Below are positions 44,566-54,644 of a stretch of 64,000 nt of DNA, piece by piece. Each line of letters starts with the position of its first letter. The first letter of the stretch is position 1. The stretch is from Zea mays (taxonomy: Eukaryota; Streptophyta; Magnoliopsida; Poales; Poaceae): positions 270,342,622 to 270,406,621 of the forward strand of contig NC_050096.1 of NCBI RefSeq assembly GCF_902167145.1, written 5' to 3'. The notes under the pieces were generated by a model that was not told the DNA's origin, searched no databases, and was given only the letters and a program-made list of their open reading frames with translations. The position numbers and the translations under genes were made by a program.

Positions 44566-47232
44566 TGTAACACCCCGGGATCCACAAACACCCCAGAATG
44601 CTACTAAACTACACCTCTATCATTCGTATATAAAATTTCGACAGCATCTCCTTTGAAAATTGCATAAACGGGGAAGCAACAAAGTATAAATAGATATCAT
44701 GATAAGAAAACATAATCGACATTAATAATCTGCTAGCAATGGGAAGACAACCATAACGGCATGAACTAAATTAACCAGTGCGCACAACTAGTTAGAAACA
44801 AACATCCTTTGACAAGAAGCTTCTAATTAAATCATGACTGCGCCTAAGCAGCGCTATTATGAGAGTGAAGGTGGATGTGCTGCTACTTCCCACTTCCCTG
44901 GATGAGCAACAAGCACCTGCATTGAGTAATGCAAGAGTGAGATGAAACATCTCAGCAAGTGAATTGTTTTGACGAGATATTTAAACCACAAATTGAATTA
45001 ACCAACATTTTAAAAGAATCACAATTAAGATCAGAAGTACTTGTAGATATAGAACTCAGTAGTCCCAATATAACCAATACCATCTCATTTCCTTGAACAA
45101 CTACAATAGGTTCTATAACACTTCCCTGCGTCAACAAAACCTGCAAATATCACTTTAATGTATGCATAGGAATGCAAAGTGTAGGTACTCTGTCTTCATA
45201 CCTCTGAAGGTATAAAACCACATCATCTGCAAATATCACTTCAATGAATGCAATGCATATGTCCTCTGCCTTCATACCTCTAAGGGTATGAAGCCGCATC
45301 GTACCCCTCCTCGGGCAACGTACGATGCTAAGTTGTACCGGTACGGTCGGACCATAGGTCACGACCCAACTTCAGATGCAAGTGAATCATGCAATGTATA
45401 TGGCATGCCATATTTATCAATATACTTCACTTCCTTAACATACAATACAACCTCAAATAATACTTCATTTACCTTCAGATACAATACCAACCTCAAATAA
45501 TACTTCATTTACCTTCAGATACAATACCAACCTCAAATAATACTTCATTTACCTTCAGGGGTGTGAATTAATCTCATGAGTCATACTCAAATCATAATCA
45601 TCATCAATATATGATTGAGCATCAGTATAATGCAAGCAAGTAAAACATCACCATAGAGTCCAATTATGAAAGAATCTGATACTTCTGAATATTATAGTGT
45701 AGGCAATAGAAATAACAAGTCAGAACGGAAGCAACCACCGCTACATTCACTTGCCTTCATCGAAGGAGAAAAATGTACTAGTCATGATCTGGAGTGTAGC
45801 CACCTGCTAGCGGGCATAAAACTTAGTACAAATATTTCACAAACATTTGCCAACAATCAACAAAACACTCCTACACTTAAAACCAAGGCCCAGTGAAAAG
45901 ACTCCCACTCTGAACCACATGCCATACAGCAGCAGCGCTGTTTGTTAATTTTGTATCTTTAAAATTAAAATAGTGGTGATATCAAACAAATACTCTAGGA
46001 GTATCTACACAAAATACTCTACAACTTCGTTATTCAATGGATAATTAAATTATGCCATCTATAAGTTCTAAAACATCTGACAAGATAACTGACTGAATCT
46101 GTTTTAGACAGCAGCATAGTTAACTTCAAAATTCGATATCTCCCAAACTACTGAATCAAAAATTATGAAATTCTGCTGGAAGTAAGAACTTTTATCCCTC
46201 TACAAAAGTCTCCATAGTTGGAAGAGCCAATTCGGCCATTTACCAGATGAAACCCACCAGTGAACAGACCTGCTCATTTTTGTCAGGCAAACAGGAACAG
46301 CCACAGTAAAACAAACATAACTGGAGTTTCACAAATCATATGAATGCACTCTTTAACAATCTGGAAATTTTATGAAATTATCTACAACTTCTTTTACCAA
46401 CCCACAGTTTAATTCTGTTGATAAAATTGTCTAAATCTTAAGAGAACAGATTCTGCACAGAATTATGAGACTGAAAAACTGCTATAGTAAAACTGCAATA
46501 ACTTTCTGGTCGGATGTCCGATTGAGGTGTTCTTCGCGGCCACGGAAAGATCTACAAATTATCTACGACTCATACATAGACTTTTCATTTTTTTGAGGCC
46601 ACTAAGACCACGGAAAACTGGAATGAACAGAAACTGTCAAATCTGCCATTCCGCAGAAAACTAAATTCGAGATCAAAACCTAACCCCACATCTAATCCAA
46701 CCTCTAATCCTTTAATCCCCATGATCCACAACCTCCAAAAGCACATAATTACAGGGAGGAACAAGGATTTCATCCATACCTAGGGTTTTCCCCAAGAAAA
46801 TCTTCAAGAGATGGAGAAGAACATCTCCTTGATCCTCTCTTCCTCTTCAATTCAACGTGCTCCTCCTCTTCTCGATCCTTGCTGCGTGAGGGGGGATCTA
46901 GAGGGAGGAGAAAGCCATGGAGAGGGTAGGGGGCGGCTGCCAATGGGGAGGAGAGCAAGAGAGGGAGGGGGGGCGGCTGCAACTAATTGGGGAGAAGGAG
47001 AGGGGGGGCGGCGGCTAGGGTTGGGAAGGAGAGGGGGGCTCCCATCCACTGGATCGAGATCAATGGCCCAAACTCGCTCTCCCCTTTGAGCTCCCGACCC
47101 CAGCGAAAAAATGCCAAAAGATCTACTGTTTTCTAAGGAATGCCTCCTAAAACTCCAAACCCCAATGCCACAGAACATGAAAGAAAAGAGAGAAAGAAGT
47201 TTAACTTCTTTTCAGAAAATTGGGGTATCACA
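44566..47232 (-). repeat. LARD 3' LTR, 2667 bp
   Basis: TGTAACACCC...GGGGTATCACA as read on +. Includes a 40-bp tandem repeat at about 45450-45560 (2.7 copies of CCTCAAATAATACTTCATTT...) and a longer imperfect duplication (45140-45300). Confidence 0.92.
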
Positions 47233-48954
47233 CTCTACCCCCCTTAAAAAGAATTCGTCCTTGAATTCGACCACTCCAACAAAACATCCATGGTACCCCA
47301 TATAGCAGCACCATGCAAAACATGGGTCCATTATTGGTCTTAATTAACACAAGAACTTCTACATCGACTAATTGTCTAAGGAAACTACACCACCTGACAT
47401 CAAGCATGAACCAACATGTAAGGAAGCTCAAACCAAGTCATAGATGTAATAAACACTACGATTTCACAACATTGAATTTGGATGCAACCATACATCAGCA
47501 TCAATGTCTTAAAACAACACTCTTTTATGAAGGGATAATACGCATTAAGCACAACCTTTACCAACTTTAACAATTCATTTTAATTCAATGGTGAAACATC
47601 CACACCAGATGAATGTATAAGAAGATCAAACTCCTCACCTCATAGCACCACGAAACAAGTAGTTCTGTTGAAACAAAAACTCCTAATCTTCCTAAACATT
47701 GTTCTTGCCATAATGAAAAGATAATCATGTAATCTAACATACTTTGCACCCCACCAAAAGGGAGAAAATCTATAGAACTAATGGAGCAATAAAGCCGAAA
47801 GAAGCCAATAACATCTTGTGTGGCATAGTTCATCGAAGAAATGCCAAAAACTCTACATAGAGCACTGACAGCCCAACAACAACACAATACTTGCTTAACC
47901 CATGTCACTATACTTCATTCAACATCTCAACTAAGAAAAATATCCAACTAGTAAGGTTAACCTACACATAATATAAGTCTTCATCTACTGTAGTTCAGAA
48001 ACTTACATTTCATTCTATCATATGATGCACTCAAAGTACCAGACCTAAAGGGTCAATACTAACCCCGTAATCCTTCACACATTTGGCAAACATCTCAAGC
48101 TGGTGTAAAAACCACATCATTTAGGAATAGGTGACTAACCACACACAACCAACTCTAGGCTAGGCAATGACTTCATTCAAACCAATAGATAAGTGGTCCA
48201 ACAAAGGCTCCACAAACATGCATCGGGGAGAGAACCATCAGATCCTCAAAGTATTAATACATAATCAATGGATCAAGAAAATCAAAGATTTTATTCTACA
48301 ATTAGCATGACTAACATGCAACCACTTTAAACCACATCTAGGCTTTGTGGCTACTAAAGCACATGATAGAAGAGAGACGTGTAAGCCATTCTGGCTATGT
48401 AAATACTTCCCCCAAAATCCATATAAAAGTACCAATATTCATTTCTTTCAGAACTGGTTTCTCGACATAAACAATCATTCTTTGCAAAGATAGTTGGAGC
48501 TATCCACCCACCGCCCAACAACTTAAATTCAAATTAATGGTTACCTTGTACCCCAAACACGCAATTCACACTCCTCTTATAAACATCCTCAATCAAGCAT
48601 ATATAACAATATTATTGTAATAAAACTTAACCATGAAAAACATGTTGAAAACAACATAGGCATACATGTATATCACCAGCATAATAGCAACTTCAATCTC
48701 ACAAAAGACCAGCGATATCAATCGCATTAATAAAACAATATCAAAATTTAGAAATGAATTATATCATGCATTAAGTCATAAACAACTTACCACATCACCG
48801 TAAAGGAATAAGGAGGGTAAAATTATTTCATCTGCACTTCAAAGACATTAAGATATATCAAAGATATTTGAACCCATACCCTTCCTATATGTGCAAGTGT
48901 GTCAAATTTATCTTCAAATTGCCAAGAATCTAAAGCCTATGCTTTGATACCAAC
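47233..48954 (-). other. LARD internal region, no coding
   Basis: Bounded by an inverted polypurine tract (CTCTACCCCCCTTAAAAAG, 47233-47251) and an inverted PBS (GCTTTGATACCAAC, 48941-48954). AT-rich, many stops in all frames; the short frame at 47585-47908 has no domain. Any mobility must rely on proteins from another element. Confidence 0.8.
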
Positions 48955-51622
48955 TGTAACACCCCGAGATCCACAAACACCCCAGAATGCTACTAAACTA
49001 CACCTCTATCATTCGTATATAAAATTTCAATAGCATCTCCTTTGAAAATTGCATAAACGGGGAAGCAACAAAGTATAAATAGATATCATGATAAGAAAAC
49101 ATAATCGACATTAATAATCTGCTAGCAATGGGAAGACAACCATAACAGCATGAACTAAATTAACCAGTGCGCACAACTAGTTAGAAACAAACATCCTTTG
49201 ACAAGAAGCTTCTAATTAAATCATGACTGCGCCTAAGCAGCGCTATTATGAGAGTGAAGGTGGATGTGCTGCTACTTCCCACTTCCCTGGATGAGCAACA
49301 AGCACCTGCATTGAGTAATGCAAGAGTGAGATGAAACATCTCAGCAAGTGAATTGTTTTGACGAGATATTTAAACCACAAATTGAATTAACCAACATTTT
49401 AAAAGAATCACAATTAAGATCAGAAGTACTTGTAGATATAGAACTCAGTAGTCCCAATATAACCAATACCATCTCATTTCCTTGAACAACTACAATAGGT
49501 TCTATAACACTTCCCTGCGTCAACAAAACCTGCAAATATCACTTTAATGTATGCATAGGAATGCAAAGTGTAGGTACTCTGTCTTCATACCTCTGAAGGT
49601 ATAAAACCACATCATCTGCAAATATCACTTCAATGAATGCAATGCATATGTCCTCTGCCTTCATACCTCTAAGGGTATGAAGCCGCATCGTACCCCTCCT
49701 CGGGCAACGTACGATGCTAAGTTGTACCGGTACGGTCGGACCATAGGTCACGACCCAACTTCAGATGCAAGTGAATCATGCAATGTATATGGCATGCCAT
49801 ATTTATCAATATACTTCACTTCCTTAACATACAATACAACCTCAAATAATACTTTATTTACCTTCAGATACAATACCAACCTCAAATAATACTTCATTTA
49901 CCTTCAGATACAATACCAACCTCAAATAATACTTCATTTACCTTCAAGGGTGTGAATTATTCTCATGAGTCATACTCAAATCATAATCATCATCAATATA
50001 TGATTGAGCATCAGTATAATGCAAGCAAGTAAAACATCACCATAGAGTCCAATTATGAAAGAATCTGATACTTCTGAATATTATAGTGTAGGCAATAGAA
50101 ATAACAAGTCAGAACGGAAGCAACCACCGCTACATTCACTTGCCTTCATCGAAGGAGAAAAATGTACTAGTCATGATCTGGAGTGTAGCCACCTGCTAGC
50201 GGGCATAAAACTTAGTACAAATATTTCACAAACATTTGCCAACAATCAACAAAACACTCCTACACTTAAAACCAAGGCCCAGTGAAAAGACTCCCACTCT
50301 GAACCACATGCCATACAGCAGCAGCGCTGTTTGTTAATTTTGTATCTTTAAAATTAAAATAGTGGTGATATCAAACAAATACTCTAGGAGTATCTACACA
50401 AAATACTCTACAACTTCGTTATTCAATGGATAATTAAATTATGCCATCTATAAGTTCTAAAACATCTGACAAGATAACTGACTGAATCTGTTTTAGACAG
50501 CAGCATAGTTAACTTCAAAATTCGATATCTCCCAAACTACTGAATCAAAAATTATGAAATTCTGCTGGAAGTAAGAACTTTTATCCCTCTACAAAAGTCT
50601 CCATAGTTGGAAGAGCCAATTCGGCCATTTACCAGATGAAACCCACCAGTGAACAGACCTGCTCATTTTTGTCAGGCAAACATGAACAGCCACAGTAAAA
50701 CAAACATAACTGGAGTTTCACAAATCATATGAATGCACTCTTTAACAATCTGGAAATTTTATGAAATTATCTACAACTTCTTTTACCAACCCACAGTTTA
50801 ATTCTGTTGATAAAATTGTCTAAATCTTAAGAGAACAGATTCTGCACAGAATTATGAGACTGAAAAACTGCTATAGTAAAACTGCAATAACTTTCTGGTC
50901 GGATGTCCGATTGAGGTGTTCTTCGCGGCCACGGAAAGATCTACAAATTATCTACGACTCATACATAGACTTTTCATTTTTTTGAGGCCACTAAGACCAC
51001 GGAAAACTGGAATGAACAGAAACTGTCAAATCTGCCATTCCGCAGAAAACTAAATTCGAGATCAAAACCTAACCCCACATCTAATCCAACCTCTAATCCT
51101 TTAATCCCCATGATCCACAACCTCCAAAAGCACATAATTACAGGGAGGAACAAGGATTTCATCCATACCTAGGGTTTTCCCCAAGAAAATCTTCAAGAGA
51201 TGGAGAAGAACATCTCCTTGATCCTCTCTTCCTCTTCAATTCAACGTGCTCCTCCTCTTCTCGATCCTTGCTGCGTGAGGGGGGGATCTAGAGGGAGGAG
51301 AAAGCCATGGAGAGGGTAGGGGGCGGCTGCCAATGGGGAGGAGAGCAAGAGAGGGAGGGGGGGCGGCTGCAACTAATTGGGGAGAAGGAGAGGGGGGGCG
51401 GCGGCTAGGGTTGGGAAGGAGAGGGGGGCTCCCATCCACTGGATCGAGATCAATGGCCCAAACTCGCTCTCCCCTTTGAGCTCCCGACCCCAGCGGAAAA
51501 ATGCCAAAAGATCTACTGTTTTCTAAGGAATGCCTCCTAAAACTCCAAACCCCAATGCCACAGAACATGAAAGAAAAGAGAGAAAGAAGTTTAACTTCTT
51601 TTCAGAAAATTGGGGTATCACA
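48955..51622 (-). repeat. LARD 5' LTR, 2668 bp
   Basis: Partner of 44566-47232. Differences seen include CGGG/CGAG, TTCGAC/TTCAAT, AACGGC/AACAGC and ACTTC/ACTTT, mostly C-to-T or G-to-A. Confidence 0.92.
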
Positions 51623-51709
51623 ATTGTTTACCGCGCGACTAGAGATAGTCATGCGGGCACCGTGCCTTCTTACTGTAGTAAGAGGTACCCCTATTTTAGG
51701 GCACCGACA
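51623..51709 (-). repeat. Gypsy LTR, minus orientation, segment 3 of 3
   Basis: After the LARD duplication the LTR resumes and ends GGGCACCGACA at 51709, the inverse of TGTCGGTGCCC, a typical gypsy LTR start. With segments 1 and 2 the LTR totals about 1.15 kb. The following GTGGCCCCTAG, inverted, gives AGGGGCCAC, a plausible polypurine tract, so this would be the 3' LTR of a minus-strand element whose body lies to the right. Confidence 0.65.
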
Positions 51710-53969
51710 GTGGCCCCTAGGCCCATCTCAGGGGAGGGTACGAGCCTGCAGGTGGGGCCAAAACTTGTATCTTGCGTCGACGTGGTACGACTAGTGACGT
51801 ACGCGCCGTTAGTTTTCCCTCGGTCATGCCAACTACCACATATGTCCCCGCGGCTTACTGACCCACGTCCCCACGTCTAGCGGTTCCATCGGGTCATGTG
51901 CGGGGTGCCTCGTCACCGCCACCTCAGTTAGAAAAAAATATCTTCCTGTGGCAGCCCCGAACGGTGTGCGATCGTGCAGCGGATCGTTCCCCGCGCGGCG
52001 GTCCGTCTTCTCCTGCACTCAGAGTCCAGTATTCCAGGTGTATGACATGCGGACCCGGGCCTGCGTGTCGGGGACTGGGTCGCAGCGGGCGCCAGGCGCA
52101 CGTCGGACTGGATTTCCAGGGGCGCGAGCGGGAGAGCCTTCCCTGAAAAGGGATTCACCCCGCGGACAACAGTCACGCTTTCACATTCTCTCCAACCGCT
52201 GCGCCCTTTTGTCTCCGAGCCCTCTGCGCTTCTCAATACTCGCGCTCTTCTGCTTTCCACCGCCGCAGTCGCCATGGCCTCGCTGGTTCGTCCCGAGCGT
52301 TTCCAGACCGAGGAGGCGCTCGACACGGTGCGCCGCCTGCTCGAATGGAGCACGCCGGCGTTCGCCGGGAGGATTCGGGCCGGCACCACCCCCCTCGGTG
52401 ACCTCGCCGCGCAGGGAGTTCGTGCTCTTCATCTCTTACCTCTCCTGCGGGTTGGCGCTGCCGATCTCGCCGTTCTTTCTGCTGCTGGAGGAGGAGTTCG
52501 GACTCTAGCTCCAGCACCTCACGCCCACTCCATCCTCCAGGTGGCCATCTTCATCCACCTCTGTGAGATGTTCGTGGGGGTGGCAGCCTGCACTTCCCTC
52601 TTTCGCTAATTCGTCGTGCTGGTGAGATCTGGGAAGGCCAAGGACCACCTCGGTGCCTACTATTTCCAGACGAGGCCAGATCCAACCGTGGTCTACATCG
52701 CCACCCTTGGCGGTGCGAGGTGGGAGAACTAGCGCAATGACTGGGTGATCGCCAGTGAGAGGCCAACGACCGCCTTGCCCTGCCGAACGACGGACCAGGA
52801 CTCGACCGGAAGCAATGGAGGGCCAAACCGTCCCTTGCGCCAGAGTTTGAGCCCGTACTGGACAGGATCAAGGAACTGGCGGTCGGTGGTTTGACCTCGA
52901 TGCACGTAGTCGGTGATTTTCTGAAGCGCTGGGTCATGCCGTTGCAGGGGAGGCCGCGTTTGTGTTGCTGGTACACCAGCCCCAATGATATTGGCAGGAT
53001 TCAGGGCGGGCCGGAGACCGACCTGTCCTGGGAGTTGCTGGAGATTTCAGTGAAGGGGATCACTGGTGAGGCCTTTATACCCGAATCCTTGATACCTCCC
53101 CAGGGCATTCCACCGCTCTGCGATGATCCAGGTTTGCAGTCGGTGGTGTTGTCCTGGCTGCCGACCCTCGATGAGAGCGGCGTGGCAGTCCACCAAACCG
53201 GCGGCCAGGACCCCCACCGGGGGATCCGTATTTCCGGTGTATCGGCTGGAGGCTCCCAGTTCGCCGATGCGGGCTTCAGAGCTCCCCCCGCGGCCCCTAA
53301 CTCCTCAGACAAGGGCAAAGGGGCTGCAGGCAGCTCTTTCTCTCCGGGCGCCACCGGGAGGTAGGGGGAGAGAGAGGCGACATTGACTGCGCCGCGCCGA
53401 TGGGTCTTTCATCTTGGACCCACCCGTTGATTCGGACTCCCCCCAGAAGCGTCAGAGGATGGCTGGCGGGACCGTGGAGGTCGGCTCCCAGGCCCAGGGC
53501 GCGCAGAGACGCGTCAGTCCTTCTCCACCACCACCACCACCATCAGACCCGCCGCCACCGCCACCGCCACCACCATCAGGTTCACCGCCGCCACCCTAGG
53601 GGCAGTAGCAGCATCAACAGCAGCAGCAGCAGCAGCAGTAGCAGGGGCAGCGAACGTCCCGCTTCCAGGGTCGCTGGAAGGTCCAGGGCCCCAAGTAAGT
53701 GTGCCCCTTTTTTATTTTTTCCACTGGTTTAGTTATCATATCGCCGGGTATTAACCCATCCTCTGCTCATCAGGGCCTCCTCCCCTTCTGCTCCCAAAGT
53801 CGCTCCCACCAGTGAATCCGGCTCCCAACACCAGGCGTCTGCTGGGAGTGGTGTCGGAGACCTGCCTCCGCCTGCCACTGCCGAGGTGGCACTGTCGGGC
53901 CCCCAGGTCCCGTCTGCCACTGCCGAGGCAGCGCCGTCGGGCGCCCAGGTTCTAGCTGGGGGTCCGGAG
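51710..53969 (+). pseudogene. Degenerate gypsy-associated accessory gene (putative gypsy-type transposon domain)
   Basis: An ATG at 52274 opens MASLVRPERFQTEEALDTVR, in a frame that is lost by about 52420. Similarity continues in other frames: REFVLFISYLSCGLALPISP (about 52420-52505), HSILQVAIFIHLCEMFVGVA (52530-52600), SGKAKDHLGAYYFQTRPDPT (about 52630-52690), LTSMHVVGDFLKRWVMPLQG (about 52890-52950), and KGITGEAFIPESLIPPQGIP to about 53115. I recognise this as the plant 'putative gypsy type transposon' protein found in large gypsy elements. Then come Pro- and Gln/His-rich low-complexity runs (53520-53650), a likely intron (CCAAGTAAGT near 53693 to CATCAG near 53775), and a Ser/Ala/Pro-rich exon. 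Several frameshifts and stops make it dead. Its far end is cut by the Grande insertion at 53970. Confidence 0.6.
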
Positions 53970-54598
53970 TGTGGGGGATAGATATCCCCTGGGTCCACTA
54001 AAGAAGTAAAAGGCCTCACGAAAGGCCCAAGGACCCAATAATTCGTAAGGTCATCCTTTCGTGGGCCTAGGGAAAGACGACCGACAAAGAAGAGAAGACA
54101 TGAGACAGGATTGGTGCAAACCCGGACGGCCCACAACGTCGAACGAATAAATCGCAACAGAGACCCGACTTTCCCGCGCTGAAGCTCCCATGCAGCGGAG
54201 CGATGCGAGGATAAGTCGGCGAGGGTTACGTAGGGATAAACTCAGGAAGTTCACTATCTCTTAGCTGCTTGTTGTTATCATATCCACATGTACTGCCCCA
54301 CGGTCGAGTATATAAGGCCTAGGGGGCACCCCTTCAGAATGATCGACCCTATTTTACTTAGCCACCCACGTAAACTCTCTGCGCCCTCAATCCAGAGAGC
54401 CCCCTTGTAACCACGCTCATATACTCACCAGGACGTAGGGTGTTACGCACTTCTAAGCGGCCCGAACCTGCCAATCTTGTCCATTGTCCCTCGTGCGATC
54501 GGCACGAACCATTTTGCTACAGTTGTCGACACCGTCCTACTCCTAAAAACATCTCGAGGGGCAACCTCGGGTGTGCGGTCGGACCCAAAACACCGACA
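53970..54598 (+). repeat. Grande-like 5' LTR, 629 bp
   Basis: Starts TGTGGGGGATAGATATCCCC and ends CCAAAACACCGACA. TATA box at 54309. The 3' partner is beyond the window. Confidence 0.88.
54309..54315 (+). promoter_or_regulatory. LTR TATA box
   Basis: TATATAAGGCC, about 290 bases before the LTR end, with a plausible start site in the following CTTCAGAATGATCG. Confidence 0.65.
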
Positions 54599-54600
54599 GC

Positions 54601-54619
54601 TGGCGCGCCAGGTAGGGGG
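54601..54619 (+). other. Primer binding site of Grande-like element
   Basis: TGGCGCGCCAGGTAGGGGG begins two bases after the LTR end, the PBS form used by many grass Tat-type gypsy elements. Confidence 0.75.
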
Positions 54620-54644
54620 TGTGTCGACAATCCAAGCTAGCTCA

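Larger units (their letters stand above)
44566..51622 (-). mobile_element. Non-coding LTR element (LARD-like), 7057 bp
   Basis: Two 2.67-kb LTRs (44566-47232 and 48955-51622) flank only 1.72 kb of internal sequence. The flanking pentamers are ACTGT (44561-44565) and ATTGT (51623-51627). On the minus strand the LTR runs TGTGATACCCC...GGTGTTACA. The PBS TTGGTATCAAAGC lies at the right end of the interior and a polypurine AAGGGGGGTAGAG at its left end. No gag or pol frame is present. Its superfamily is unproven; long LTRs of this kind suggest a gypsy parent. LTRs differ at about nine bases plus one indel (about 0.3%). Confidence 0.9.

Noticed and set aside
44039..44656. Overlapping frames of 92-182 codons on both strands
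   Set aside because: They cross the Sirevirus LTR boundary, the gypsy LTR fragment and the LARD LTR start, so they span three unrelated insertions.
34554..51709. Reading the split gypsy LTR as a solo LTR with target duplication
   Set aside because: The flanks ATAGG and GTGGC do not match, and a plausible polypurine tract follows the right end, so an attached internal region is more likely.
53520..53650. Poly-Pro / poly-His / poly-Ser frames as a structural-protein gene
   Set aside because: CCA/CAG microsatellite read in three frames inside the decayed accessory gene; not an independent gene.
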